DNA of 16,958 bases from an uncultured bacterium (GCA_938022485.1 CALIEE010000113.1:1-16958); one strand, 5' to 3'; positions 5,846-14,349 are shown, counted from the first letter of the stretch. Numbers and translations are program-made. The notes: a model not told the origin generated them from the sequence alone.

Positions 5846-7600
5846 TTAGGGTAAGACAGCTCTAGTTGAGTGCCAAAATATTTTTTCCTGCACTCTCCAG
5901 AAATATTTTTGTTTTCGAGCGATGACATACGCTGGGACTAGAAACTCTTTGTGTCTATCAATAACTTCTTCGATTGACCCAAAAGACAAAGCTCTTCCCG
6001 GCGTTTTGGTATGCATTCGGGCGAAGTTATAGTAAAATCTTTTGGTGTCGTCATCTGAATGAAAAGAAAAAAATTCTCTCAGAAACTGCCCATCTAGGTC
6101 GTAGTATTTAACCTCCAAGCGAGGTTTTCCTTTCTTGTCAGAGGTTTTTTCGAAATACATCGTGTCCGGCTGCATAACGTGAGCATCTTTCATCAGCCTG
6201 GCTTGTTTTAGCTTGGTATCTGGGTCCACTAGCGCAACGCCACATCCGTGACATTCTCTGGCAGAGATATCATTTTCAGCTCCACAACCGTCGCAAATCT
6301 TGAAACGGAATCTATAGCCGCAGGGCTTGATATCCATATTTTGTTGATCTTCAGCAGCCCCTCGGCACTTTCGTCCAAAGTGTTCGATTACCTGACCTTC
6401 GTCATCGGTAATTCCCCAGAAATCATTGTAGAAACCACAGTCGGGGCATTCAATTTCTACTGGACTACAGTCTTCTCGAGGTTTACGTCCATCAATCTCT
6501 GGGTCAAAGATATTATGAGCTGAGTTAGTGTAGTCAAGGACCAGACAATCAGATTTACCGGGGAAGAGTCTTAGTCCTCTTCCAATGATTTGCTGGAAGA
6601 GACTGACTGATTCAGTAGGTCTCATGATAGCAATCAGGTCTATGTGAGGGGCGTCGAAACCTGTGGTTAGAACTGATACGTTAACTACATACTTTAATTT
6701 TTGATTTCTAATGTCTTCAATGATCTGATCTCGAACTTCATCTGGAGTATCTCCCAGTATGAGGGCTGATTGATCTTCTGGTAAATGTTTTAGGACTTCT
6801 TCGGCATGTCTCACAGAGCCGGTGAAGATTAGCACTCCTTTTCGGTCGCCAGCTATTTCAACGATATTGTTTACGATTACCGGAGTAATTCTTTTCTGCT
6901 CCTTAATTATTTTTTCAATTTCTTTTGTGCTAAAATTTTGTCTACCAGGATCTAGTTCTAAATCTGAGAAGTCGTAAGCTGCAACAGGTGAATCTATCCT
7001 AATAGGTCTAGTTAAAAACTCGCGATCTATTAAGTCCTTTATAGTTACTTCGTAGATGCATCTTTGAAACAGCCGCTTTTCTTCTGTGCGGAGTATGCCT
7101 TTGTAGTGATATTGGTAAATCCAACCTAGGCCTAGTCTATATGGTGTCGCCGTGAGTCCAAGTATGCACAGCTTTGGATTTTCAGAGGCTAGTTTACCGA
7201 TTACCTCTTGATATTGAGTTTCTCCTTCAATAGAGACTCGATGACATTCATCGATGATCAAGAGCGAAAAATCTTCAAAGAAATTTTTTGGAGCCCTGGC
7301 TACTGACTGAATACTGCCGAAGATTACTTTTTGATCATGGTCTTTCTTTCCGAGTCCAGCTGAGAATATTCCGGCCTCCAAGCCAAAGGACTGGTATTTT
7401 TCGCAATTCTGCTCAACTAGTTCTTTTACATGAGCTAAGACCAGTACTCTTCCGCGAGCGAGCCGAGCCAGTTCAGCTACTATTAGGCTTTTACCTGCGC
7501 CCGTTGGCAGAACAATGACAGCAGGTGCCCTTTGCTTTCGAAAGTGTTCAAGGGTCTGATCAACTGCTTCCTGTTGATAGTCTCGGAGTTTGTAGCCCAT
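5846..7600 (-). CDS. radD: RadD (YejH) superfamily 2 DNA helicase-like repair ATPase
   Basis: The 584-residue product follows E. coli RadD (586 residues) along its full length. Visible motifs are the Q-like start KLRDYQQEAV, Walker A LPTGAGKS at 31-38, DECH at 117-120, TAT at 150-152, the motif V segment VNVSVLTTGFDAPHIDLIAIMRPTESV and motif VI QQIIGRGLR. A zinc-binding cysteine region follows, with CPDCG and then CDGCG and CHGCG pairs. RadD is a DNA-dependent ATPase that helps survival after double-strand breaks, interacts with SSB and stimulates RecA-mediated strand exchange. It is cytosolic. The ATG at 7600 has no obvious Shine-Dalgarno sequence. It is first in a two-gene unit with the DUF2288 gene and diverges from rpiA. 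Identity is firm. Confidence 0.96.
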   Translation of the reverse strand: MGYKLRDYQQEAVDQTLEHFRKQRAPAVIVLPTGAGKSLIVAELARLARGRVLVLAHVKELVEQNCEKYQSFGLEAGIFSAGLGKKDHDQKVIFGSIQSVARAPKNFFEDFSLLIIDECHRVSIEGETQYQEVIGKLASENPKLCILGLTATPYRLGLGWIYQYHYKGILRTEEKRLFQRCIYEVTIKDLIDREFLTRPIRIDSPVAAYDFSDLELDPGRQNFSTKEIEKIIKEQKRITPVIVNNIVEIAGDRKGVLIFTGSVRHAEEVLKHLPEDQSALILGDTPDEVRDQIIEDIRNQKLKYVVNVSVLTTGFDAPHIDLIAIMRPTESVSLFQQIIGRGLRLFPGKSDCLVLDYTNSAHNIFDPEIDGRKPREDCSPVEIECPDCGFYNDFWGITDDEGQVIEHFGRKCRGAAEDQQNMDIKPCGYRFRFKICDGCGAENDISARECHGCGVALVDPDTKLKQARLMKDAHVMQPDTMYFEKTSDKKGKPRLEVKYYDLDGQFLREFFSFHSDDDTKRFYYNFARMHTKTPGRALSFGSIEEVIDRHKEFLVPAYVIARKQKYFWRVQEKIFWHSTRAVLP

Positions 7601-7655
7601 GCTAGTGTGTCGTTAATTACCACTGGTCTGTTTCAGCTGGGCAGTGTAGGCCTTT

Positions 7656-7684
7656 TTGACATTTGATAAAAGCAAAGGTTAACT
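7656..7684 (+). promoter_or_regulatory. Probable rpiA promoter
   Basis: A perfect -35 hexamer, TTGACA (7656-7661), stands 17 bp before TTAACT (7679-7684), a modest -10. The expected start of transcription is near 7691, giving a leader of about 28 nt before the GTG start of rpiA. Confidence 0.5.
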
Positions 7685-7708
7685 TTCCACCAAGTTAAGA
7701 AAACTATT

Positions 7709-7712
7709 GGAG
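7709..7712 (+). promoter_or_regulatory. Ribosome-binding site deciding the rpiA start
   Basis: GGAG lies six bases before GTG at 7719. It overlaps the alternative TTG start at 7707, which has no Shine-Dalgarno site of its own; this favours the GTG. Confidence 0.6.
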
Positions 7713-7718
7713 ATTCTA

Positions 7719-8390
7719 GTGAAAGAGCTGTTAGCAAAAGAAATAGCCGCCAGGGTAAAAGATGGTCAAGTGATTGGTCTAGGGTCTGGCTCAACCACTG
7801 AGCTAGCGATAGTGGAGATAGGTAAGAGAATTCAAGCCGAGGGTATTTCCGTAAAGGGAGTGCCAACTTCTTTGCGTTCAGCCAATGTGGCTCGAGCTGC
7901 TGGGATTGAAGTCTTAGATCCAGAGACCGAGGTGGAAATCGACTGGGCTTTTGACGGAGCTGATGAAGTTGATCCCCAGCTTAACTTAATCAAGGGTGGG
8001 GGAGGTTGTCATACCAAAGAGAAAATAGTTGCAAGGAGAGCTGGCGGAATAGTGGTTCTTGTTACCGAAGAGAAGCTGGTTGAAACCCTAGGCAGTAAGT
8101 TTGATTTGCCAATTGAATGTATAGCCTCAGCTAAATCCTACGTTGAAAAGGAACTTTTGAATCTTGGAGCTAAAGAGGTTTCTGTAAGAAAAAGTTCTGA
8201 AACATATGGACCGGCAAGAACCGAAAGCGGAAATATTATTATCGATGCAAAGTTCTCACCCCTTGACGCTAGTTTAGAATCAAAAATTAATTCTATAACT
8301 GGAGTTGTGGAAAACGGCCTCTTTGTGGGACTGAGCAAAGAAGTTTTAGTCGCTCAGGGTGGAGGAGTTCGGGTGTTGGAAGCTAAATAA
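7719..8390 (+). CDS. rpiA: Ribose-5-phosphate isomerase A
   Basis: RpiA interconverts ribose 5-phosphate and ribulose 5-phosphate in the non-oxidative pentose phosphate pathway and in nucleotide supply. With the GTG start the product is 223 residues, close to E. coli RpiA (219). It shows the phosphate-binding GLGSGSTTELAI at 20-31, DGADEVDP at 79-86 with catalytic-site Asp79 and Asp82, and KGGGGCHTKEKIV at 92-104 with Lys92 and the presumed catalytic base Glu101. A start at TTG 7707 would add four residues but would consume the ribosome-binding site. The gene is monocistronic: it diverges from radD and converges with the formyltransferase gene after 14 bp. Confidence 0.96.
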   Translation: MKELLAKEIAARVKDGQVIGLGSGSTTELAIVEIGKRIQAEGISVKGVPTSLRSANVARAAGIEVLDPETEVEIDWAFDGADEVDPQLNLIKGGGGCHTKEKIVARRAGGIVVLVTEEKLVETLGSKFDLPIECIASAKSYVEKELLNLGAKEVSVRKSSETYGPARTESGNIIIDAKFSPLDASLESKINSITGVVENGLFVGLSKEVLVAQGGGVRVLEAK

Positions 8391-8403
8391 GAAACTTCTT
8401 ATT
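8386..8403. terminator. Possible weak bidirectional hairpin between convergent genes
   Basis: AATAAGAA (8386-8393) and TTCTTATT (8396-8403) form a perfect 8-bp inverted repeat with a two-base centre. It spans the rpiA stop and the end of the facing formyltransferase gene. The stem has a single G-C pair and no long T-run follows, so termination would be inefficient. Confidence 0.3.
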
Positions 8404-8404
8404 C

Positions 8405-9190
8405 TTACCAACGACAGCGACCTTTTTTTGCCACCTTCCACCTTTCCATAACAGTGGGTCTTAAGTAATGAGGTTTACTAGGGGCAGGTAGATCTAATGC
8501 TTTTTGTTCGCCGAAAGCTACCTGTCTAGCTGTTTCAACGACATTATCTAGAGACAATCTATCCAGCTTAGTTTCAAGAGACGATAAGTCATCTTGATCG
8601 CTGATTGGAATTTTCCCTTGAAAATAAACTTCACCAGCATCTAACTTAGTAACAACCTTGTGTATTGAAATCCCAGTTTCTTTCTCGTCGTTGTAGAGCT
8701 CCCAGAACGCAGGGGGCATACCTCTATACTCAGGGATTAGTCCTTGGTGAATATTGATCATACCTAGCTTAGGAACTGAAAAGATTCTTTCCTTTAAAAT
8801 TTTCGCTCCAAATACAACCCCGAGCTCGCAGTCGAGGTCTTTAATTAACTGAGCTGTTTTTTTTGAGTTCATTAGGGAAACAATACTTAGATCCGCCTCA
8901 GCCACTCCATCGAGTAAACGGTCTTTTCCAGCATCTACGTTGGTAGCTTTGTCTATGAAATTATCCCGCAGAAAAACCCATGCTCGATAAGGTATCCATA
9001 TAGGTCCATTGTTTTTGACGTAGGCAAGCTGGGCCTTGAGTCTTTTCTTGATTGAGTTTGCGGGGCGATGGAAGACGACATGCACAGATTCCACCCAATC
9101 GGCATTTTTCAGGCTATTGTAAAGTTCTAAGGTCTCTGGTGAGTTCACTTGTGTAACTACCGCAAGTTTGACTTTGCTTTGTTTAGCCAT
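8405..9190 (-). CDS. Formyltransferase-fold enzyme, probably acting on a sugar or polysaccharide precursor
   Basis: The 261-residue protein has a formyl-transferase catalytic domain. The conserved Asn/His pair is Asn146 and His148 in GMINIHQGLIPEYRG, and Asp184 in TKLDAGEVYFQGKI completes the triad used with N10-formyltetrahydrofolate. It lacks the C-terminal tRNA-binding domain of methionyl-tRNA formyltransferase, so it is unlikely to be Fmt. The start at 9190 is set by GGGAG seven bases upstream; an earlier ATG at 9211 lies deeper inside the preceding gene. The start overlaps the end of the glycosyltransferase gene by 8 bp, a sign of translational coupling. With that partner and the AsmA-family gene, formylation of an amino sugar in a surface glycan is a reasonable inference. 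The substrate cannot be read. Confidence 0.85.
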   Translation of the reverse strand: MAKQSKVKLAVVTQVNSPETLELYNSLKNADWVESVHVVFHRPANSIKKRLKAQLAYVKNNGPIWIPYRAWVFLRDNFIDKATNVDAGKDRLLDGVAEADLSIVSLMNSKKTAQLIKDLDCELGVVFGAKILKERIFSVPKLGMINIHQGLIPEYRGMPPAFWELYNDEKETGISIHKVVTKLDAGEVYFQGKIPISDQDDLSSLETKLDRLSLDNVVETARQVAFGEQKALDLPAPSKPHYLRPTVMERWKVAKKGRCRW

Positions 9191-10286
9191 TGTAAAGCTC
9201 CCAGTAAGCATCGCTCATAGCCTTCATCGAGTATTTTGATTCAGCAAGTTCTTTGGAGCGATTCCCAAAATTTTCGAGTAAGGAAGGTTTTTTAAAGAGC
9301 TTTAGTAATTGCTCAGCAAGTTCTTCAGGTTGGTCTTTATCAAAAAGCCAACCGTTTGAGTTGTTTTCTACTAGCTCGGAGTTTCCACCAACGTCGGTGC
9401 AAGTTATCGGCAGTCCATGCATCATTGCTTCAGTGATACTGCAAGATAAGCCCTCTGTGTCGGAGGAAAGAGTGAAACAGTCGGAGGCTGACAGGAGTTT
9501 GCTAATATCTTTTCGAAAGCCAGCGAATATTATCTGCCTTTCAAGACCTGCCTCCTTTACGGCTTCTTCCAGGGAAGGCTTTAAAGGTCCATCGCCACAA
9601 ATCAGTAGCTTAATTGAAGGGTAATCTATCAACTTTTTCCAAGCTTCGATAAGTCTCCAATGTCCCTTAAGCTCGACAAGTCTTCCAGCAGTCATTACTA
9701 CCAAATCTGTTTCTTTGAACTGAAAACTTTCTCTTAGAGCTTGGAGCTCTTCTTTCGTCGAGTTTTCAGCTTCGGCAGTGCCGTTTGGGATGGTAAGAAT
9801 ATTCCCAACTGGCGGAAAAGCATTCTGTTTTACGTAGTTTTCAATAAATTTAGCTACAGTAACTAGCCTATTGCTTCCCTGATAACTTAGGCCTAGCGCT
9901 TTGCAACGAGTCCAAGATTCTTCAAGCACGTAAACGTCGTGTAAGGTTCCAATCCCTTTAACTGAGCTGTTGGCAAGGGTGGTTAAACCACCAGCGAAAA
10001 CAGGGCCAAAAAGATGAGAGTGTAAAACATCAACTTTTTCTTTCGCTAATACTTTTCTGAGGTAGGATGCAAAAAGCGGAAGCTTGTAGGAGGATTTGTA
10101 AAGAGGTGTTTTCTCTAGCCTGACTTCAGGAACACCTAAGCCCTCAGTCATTGATGCCAGTTTATCGTGGTCGAAGTGAATTAGAAGAGGTTCATCCCCT
10201 CTCTTAATAGTTTCTTCGCACAGCCTATAGATAAGGGTCTCAGCCCCGCCCATTACATGAGTATCAATAAAGTGTGCTATTCGCAT
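9183..10286 (-). CDS. Glycosyltransferase, GT4 family (GT-B fold)
   Basis: The 367-residue product has two Rossmann-like halves. The N-terminal acceptor half begins RIAHFIDTHVMGGAE, with the family GGAE at 13-16, and includes VLHSHLFG. The donor half begins near 195 with VVMTAGRLVELKGHWRLIEA and contains KLLICGDGP and the E-x7-E motif, Glu278 to Glu286 in EGLSCSITE. Such retaining enzymes transfer a nucleotide-activated sugar at the cytosolic face of the membrane. The start ATG lies 11 bases after the last base of the upstream asmA-like gene (10-bp gap), and the 3' end overlaps the formyltransferase gene by 8 bp. All three form one transcription unit. Donor and acceptor are unknown; lipopolysaccharide core or another surface glycan is likely from context. 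Confidence 0.93.
   Translation of the reverse strand: MRIAHFIDTHVMGGAETLIYRLCEETIKRGDEPLLIHFDHDKLASMTEGLGVPEVRLEKTPLYKSSYKLPLFASYLRKVLAKEKVDVLHSHLFGPVFAGGLTTLANSSVKGIGTLHDVYVLEESWTRCKALGLSYQGSNRLVTVAKFIENYVKQNAFPPVGNILTIPNGTAEAENSTKEELQALRESFQFKETDLVVMTAGRLVELKGHWRLIEAWKKLIDYPSIKLLICGDGPLKPSLEEAVKEAGLERQIIFAGFRKDISKLLSASDCFTLSSDTEGLSCSITEAMMHGLPITCTDVGGNSELVENNSNGWLFDKDQPEELAEQLLKLFKKPSLLENFGNRSKELAESKYSMKAMSDAYWELYNG
9198..9202 (-). promoter_or_regulatory. Ribosome-binding site of the formyltransferase gene
   Basis: GGGAG on the minus strand lies inside the glycosyltransferase coding sequence, seven bases before the ATG at 9190. It selects this start over the in-frame ATG at 9211. Confidence 0.6.
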
Positions 10287-10287
10287 A

Positions 10288-10305
10288 TTTAAATAATTAT
10301 TTAAA
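10288..10305. repeat. Perfect 18-bp AT-only palindrome at the asmA-like/glycosyltransferase junction
   Basis: TTTAAATAATTATTTAAA equals its own reverse complement. It covers the asmA-like stop codon and the gap before the next start codon, and replaces any Shine-Dalgarno sequence there. It could be an operator-like site or only AT-rich spacer. Confidence 0.75.
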
Positions 10306-12810
10306 CAGGCCTTCTAAGACTTTTCCGGCAGCTCCACCAATAGCTTCCCCAAAATCATTTCCACTATTGTTTTGTCGAGGAGCGGTAGTTCCCTCGCCAG
10401 ACCCTTGCTCAGAGCTAGGCTGTCTTTTCCTGCTACCACCAAGGAGTCCATCCACTAAACCTCCCCCTACTTCTCCGAGACCTGGGAGCACTTTGTCCAA
10501 TTCTTTTACAGCAGCTTTCTTTGCTGTGTTTCGACCAGCTCGTTGAATAATGTCTTTCATATCCGGGAGTACAAGAGTCCGTCCTCCAGCTGAGGCTTTG
10601 ATTAGGACCGGTACAACTATACCACCATCTCTATCTTGTATTAACTCAAGCTTTGGTTCTTTTAGAATCATACTGTCAGCGAGCTTGGCAGTTAGCCTGA
10701 GTCTGGCGTGAATCGACTTGCTTCCGTCTGCAATACCAATCCAGCCATCTCCATCCAGTTGATATAAGTCATGATTGAGGGCGAAGCTTGAAATATTTAG
10801 CTTCCCTAGTTTTAAAGAGGAATTGAAGGTAAGGGAGTCAAATGCTGTGTTTGTAGCCTGAAGCACTTCCTTTCTCTTGTCAGGGACAAATTGGTTTAAA
10901 GGTACTCCCAAGCCGGGGATGCCCTTCATGCCACCAAGAGTTTGACCAATAATATTGATTCCTTCAATGGCCCCTTTGCCAACTTTAGCTGAAGATGTTC
11001 CACCAGCGGTGGCAACAGGATTGGACAATTTGGTAGAGACCGCCGATTTTACTGACTCTATGGTGCCAGTAAGATAAATTTTTGAGTCTGGCATGAAAGT
11101 CTTAGAAATCACTGCGGCATCAAAAGTCGAACCATCGACCTTAAAGTCTGACACACCACCGGGAGCGTTGTTCACTAGGCCGGAGAATCCAAGATTCCCG
11201 CCAAAAGATGTAACCTTGGAATCAGTGATGCGAATTGAGTCCTTATTTAGCGCAGCGTTTAAAGAGATACCTTCGATCGGAACTTCTGCTACGCTACTTT
11301 CACCAGCGACTAGTTTGATTTTTCCATTTCCACTTAAGGAATAGTTACCACTGATATTTACCTTATTTAAAAAAGCATTATTCAGAGATTTATTTTCTTT
11401 GCCAATTGCGGCCAATAACTTGCCAGGTTCTAGTTTTTCAGATTTTACGTTGAAGTTGGTATTGGGCTTTAGAAAATTGGAGATCTGGGCATCAACCACC
11501 ATGGTTTGCTCAGCGACATTAAGAGCCATTGCTTTAATATCGAGGTTCTCTCCTTTAAACTCCAAATCTCCGTCTATTCCAGAGATAGGTATTCCTCCAT
11601 CTCCAACTGGAGCTTTCAATGACACACCACTTAGTTTCATCGGGCCCGATATTTTTAATTTTTGACCTTTATCGATTGAGAGGTCGAAAGATGAATTACC
11701 CTTTAGTTGAAAATCCACAACCGGCTCCACGAACTTTGCTAACTCTTCTAGAGGTAACGAGCCAGTCTTGAGCTTTAATTTGGCTGCTCCACCAGGAACA
11801 ATATTACCCGAGGCTTGCAGATTTATTCCACCTAGCTTTATCTTAACGTTGTCTAACCTAGTGGCCATATTTGAAATGTTTTCTAGTTTAGCTTGGGCAG
11901 ATAGATTTAAGGTTTCTCCTTTTTGCTTCTTAAATAGACCTTTCATGGCGACAGCAGCAGCTGAGCCATCAAGGTTAATGTCAATGACAGGTTGTCCACC
12001 ATTCATTGAAACCTTACTATTTAAGGCCAACTCTTCATCTAAGGAAATATCGCCAGTGTTGATTTTGTAGGCTCGAAGAATTTTACTAAGACGCTTTAAG
12101 TCCAGTGATGAGACGTTTAAATCTAGATCGCCATCAGGAAGACCACCGTTGAAACCTTTTAAGGCCCCGGTGAGTTTGAAGTTGTCAGACTGTCTACCTA
12201 GAAATGAAAAGCTGGCGTCTACTAGACCTTTTTGATTGCCCTCTTCAAGACCAATTTCCGTAACTTTGACACCGAAGTTTGAGATTTGAAAGTTTTGAGC
12301 GGGGCTTATGCTTTCATCTTGAAAATGGACTTTTAGGTTCTTAATCTCGGCCTCGTCAACGCTAAAAGAGACTTTGGTTTCTTTTTCAGACGATTTAACC
12401 TCAGGGGTGGCTGTTTCTTCACCTTTCGTACCCAAGGCGATTCCTCCCACTTTTAAATCCCCGGAAGCCGAACGCTGAATTTTAACTTCACCTCCATCGA
12501 TTTCAAACTTTGAAACAGCAAGCTTGCCGGAGAGCATGTCGGATAGACTAGCTTTAAGAAGCAGCTGATTGACTGAGGTTTTCTCTTCACCCTCTCCAAT
12601 AGAAATGTCTTTTACAGCTAAACCTATTGTCGGTACGAACTGAACACTAATTTCTCCAAGTTCGACTGGTTGTTGAACCGCCTCTGAAATCTTCTGGGTT
12701 AGTTGCGGTTTGAATTTTTCAATCACTGGGTTGAGATTGAATAATAGAGCTGTAACTGCAATTCCAGCTAAAACGGCTAGGCCGATTAAGATTAAGAAGA
12801 GTTTTTTCAT
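10297..12810 (-). CDS. AsmA-family envelope protein
   Basis: The 837-residue protein starts with MKKLFLILIGLAVLAGIAVT, a Lys-led hydrophobic segment (about 4-24) that anchors it in the inner membrane. The rest is periplasmic. A typical AsmA start follows (NPVIEKFKPQLTQKISEAVQQPVELGEISVQ...) and then a long beta-rich stretch with many repeated segments such as SKFEIDGGEVKIQ and NLKVHFQDESI. This matches the repeating beta-groove of AsmA/YhdP/TamB-type lipid-transfer proteins. The C-terminal AsmA_2-like part (about 600-750) includes LGGMKGIPGLGVPLNQFVPDKR. The tail is Gly/Ser rich and contains KRQPSSEQGSGEGTTAPRQ. A good -10 lies 22 bp upstream. Family members influence outer-membrane lipid composition. 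Family is sure; exact subfamily is not. Confidence 0.9.
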   Translation of the reverse strand: MKKLFLILIGLAVLAGIAVTALLFNLNPVIEKFKPQLTQKISEAVQQPVELGEISVQFVPTIGLAVKDISIGEGEEKTSVNQLLLKASLSDMLSGKLAVSKFEIDGGEVKIQRSASGDLKVGGIALGTKGEETATPEVKSSEKETKVSFSVDEAEIKNLKVHFQDESISPAQNFQISNFGVKVTEIGLEEGNQKGLVDASFSFLGRQSDNFKLTGALKGFNGGLPDGDLDLNVSSLDLKRLSKILRAYKINTGDISLDEELALNSKVSMNGGQPVIDINLDGSAAAVAMKGLFKKQKGETLNLSAQAKLENISNMATRLDNVKIKLGGINLQASGNIVPGGAAKLKLKTGSLPLEELAKFVEPVVDFQLKGNSSFDLSIDKGQKLKISGPMKLSGVSLKAPVGDGGIPISGIDGDLEFKGENLDIKAMALNVAEQTMVVDAQISNFLKPNTNFNVKSEKLEPGKLLAAIGKENKSLNNAFLNKVNISGNYSLSGNGKIKLVAGESSVAEVPIEGISLNAALNKDSIRITDSKVTSFGGNLGFSGLVNNAPGGVSDFKVDGSTFDAAVISKTFMPDSKIYLTGTIESVKSAVSTKLSNPVATAGGTSSAKVGKGAIEGINIIGQTLGGMKGIPGLGVPLNQFVPDKRKEVLQATNTAFDSLTFNSSLKLGKLNISSFALNHDLYQLDGDGWIGIADGSKSIHARLRLTAKLADSMILKEPKLELIQDRDGGIVVPVLIKASAGGRTLVLPDMKDIIQRAGRNTAKKAAVKELDKVLPGLGEVGGGLVDGLLGGSRKRQPSSEQGSGEGTTAPRQNNSGNDFGEAIGGAAGKVLEGLFK

Positions 12811-12831
12811 GGTGAATTTAAGGGCTCGTAA

Positions 12832-12859
12832 ATTATAATGAAATTAGGTCTGTTGAAAA
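12832..12859 (-). promoter_or_regulatory. Promoter of the asmA-like operon
   Basis: On the minus strand a consensus TATAAT (12837-12832) stands 16 bp after TTTTCA, a four-of-six -35. The predicted leader before the ATG at 12810 is about 15 nt and has no clear Shine-Dalgarno sequence. Confidence 0.5.
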
Positions 12860-13008
12860 CGGTCTCCAAAAGTAGACGTTGGAGAGAGACATAGCATTGA
12901 TAAAGCACTTTGACGAAACCCAGATAAAAGCTTCATTTTAGATCGAAACCCAAGGCTCAACCCATAATAAGTTCCTTGAACTTAAATAAAATTTGAGGTC
13001 CTGGAGGC

Positions 13009-13037
13009 TTGAGCTTATGCCCAAATATAGATATTAT
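13009..13037 (+). promoter_or_regulatory. Candidate promoter of lpxB-msbA-waaA
   Basis: TTGAGC (13009-13014), a four-of-six -35, stands exactly 17 bp before TATTAT (13032-13037), a five-of-six -10. Transcription would start near 13044 and leave a leader of about 88 nt. Confidence 0.45.
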
Positions 13038-13131
13038 TTTTATGCTTAAAAAGAGAGCGGAGACTTTGCTTTTAGTTGTCCTTAGTCTCGCCTAGAAAGC
13101 CTAGTCTTTTACCGCGTATTTAGAGAGAGTT

Positions 13132-14349
13132 GTGGGACTTCCAGAGAATTCAGAAAGTATAGATTCAGCCAATTTATCGGTGATGATAGTCGCTGGTGAA
13201 GCCAGTAGTGACCTTCATGCGGCTAATCTTGCTAAGTCCATTGCCAGTCGTATTCCCGGAGCTGAAATTTTTGGAATGGGAGGCACTGCCCTTCGCGAAG
13301 CCGGAGTTGAGACAATCGTCGATTCGGAAACTGCGGCATCTGTGATGGGATTCACTGAAGTTATAGGAAAACTTGGTGATTTAAAAAAGGCTTTGAAAAG
13401 TTTGGTTGAAGCTGCTGAAACTAGAAAACCGGACGTAGTTGTTCTAGTTGATTTTCCTGACTTTAATTTCTTTTTAGCTCGTGGAATAAAAAAGAGTAAG
13501 AAGTTTTCCCGTGTTCCTAAAATAATGCACTTCATTACGCCTACTATTTGGGCATGGAGAAAAGGTAGAATAAAAACGGTGAAACGATACATTGATAAGG
13601 TCGCTCCTATATTTCCTTTTGAGGAAAAATTTTTCAGTGACTCAGGGGTGCAAGCCGAGTATGTGGGTCATCCGTTCTTAGACTCTGAAATAGTGCAGCC
13701 TCAGAGAAAAGACTTTTTGTCTCAGGTAGGTCTTCCTGAAAATTCTGAACTAGTCGGTATAGTGCCTGGTAGTAGGAAAGCTGAAATAGAACTTTTACTT
13801 CCAGTGATGGTTGAGGCCTATCAACTATTGAAAAAATCTCACCCAGAGCTAAAAGCACTTCTACCGGTGGCTCCATCTTTAAAAAAGGAATTTATTGAAA
13901 AATTCATTCCGAATCACTCCGACATTGTTTTGGTAGATGGGAGTGCTTTTGAGGTGCTTTCCTTATCAAAAGTATCTTTGGTTGCATCGGGCACCGTGAC
14001 GGTTGAAGGAGCTTTGGCTAAAGCTCCGATGGTAGTTGCCTATAAAATGAGTGGCGTTAGTTATTGGATAGCTAAGCTGTTGATACGCGGTTTAAAAAGT
14101 TTCGCCATGCCTAATATCTTGGCCAATGATAAGTTCTTGCCTGAACTGCTCCAAGAGCAGGTAACCGCCGAAAACTTAGCCTCCGAGGCAGAGAAATTTT
14201 TGGTGGAGGAAGAATATTCCAGTCAAGTTCAAGAGAAACTGGAGGAAGTTCATTCTATGTTGCATCTGAAAAAAGAAGATGGAAGAGGATCTACAGCCTC
14301 AGAGCGTGCTGCGACAATCGCCCTAGAGCTTGCAGGAGTTCAAGTTTGA
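13132..14349 (+). CDS. lpxB: Lipid-A-disaccharide synthase
   Basis: LpxB (GT19) joins 2,3-diacylglucosamine 1-phosphate (lipid X) to UDP-2,3-diacylglucosamine, making the lipid A disaccharide at the inner face of the inner membrane. The 405-residue product shows the family start SVMIVAGEASSDLHAANLAKS, then VVLVDFPDFNFFLA with the conserved Asp region, HFITPTIWAWRKGR, GIVPGSRKAEIELLLPVM, the donor-site SGTVTVEGALAKAPMVVAYK and PNILANDKFLPELLQE. The GTG start is preceded by a GAGAGAG tract and leaves about 17 residues before the first beta strand, a little longer than E. coli LpxB (382 residues). A start further in would lack support. The stop overlaps the msbA start. Confidence 0.96.
   Translation: MGLPENSESIDSANLSVMIVAGEASSDLHAANLAKSIASRIPGAEIFGMGGTALREAGVETIVDSETAASVMGFTEVIGKLGDLKKALKSLVEAAETRKPDVVVLVDFPDFNFFLARGIKKSKKFSRVPKIMHFITPTIWAWRKGRIKTVKRYIDKVAPIFPFEEKFFSDSGVQAEYVGHPFLDSEIVQPQRKDFLSQVGLPENSELVGIVPGSRKAEIELLLPVMVEAYQLLKKSHPELKALLPVAPSLKKEFIEKFIPNHSDIVLVDGSAFEVLSLSKVSLVASGTVTVEGALAKAPMVVAYKMSGVSYWIAKLLIRGLKSFAMPNILANDKFLPELLQEQVTAENLASEAEKFLVEEEYSSQVQEKLEEVHSMLHLKKEDGRGSTASERAATIALELAGVQV
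14334..14338 (+). promoter_or_regulatory. Ribosome-binding site for the TTG start of msbA
   Basis: AGGAG lies inside the end of lpxB, seven bases before TTG at 14346. The spacing supports this rare start codon and coupled translation. Confidence 0.7.

Larger units (their letters stand above)
12811..13131. other. Control region between the asmA-like operon and the lpxB operon
   Basis: This 321-bp divergent region contains the asmA-like promoter at its left end, a 7-bp hairpin TAAGTTC-CTT-GAACTTA (12968-12984) and a plus-strand promoter candidate at 13009-13037. A ten-codon frame at 13017-13049 has a GGAGG upstream but is too short to call. GCTCAA near 12954 and TTGAGC at 13009 could form an outer stem around the hairpin. 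No protein gene is recognised. Confidence 0.5.

Noticed and set aside
8405..9190. Methionyl-tRNA formyltransferase (fmt)
   Set aside because: The C-terminal tRNA-binding domain is missing and the gene sits with a glycosyltransferase, not with def.
13017..13049. Ten-codon frame MPKYRYYFYA with GGAGG upstream in the lpxB control region
   Set aside because: It could be a leader peptide, but it overlaps the better-supported promoter spacer and -10 box and is too short to support without conservation.
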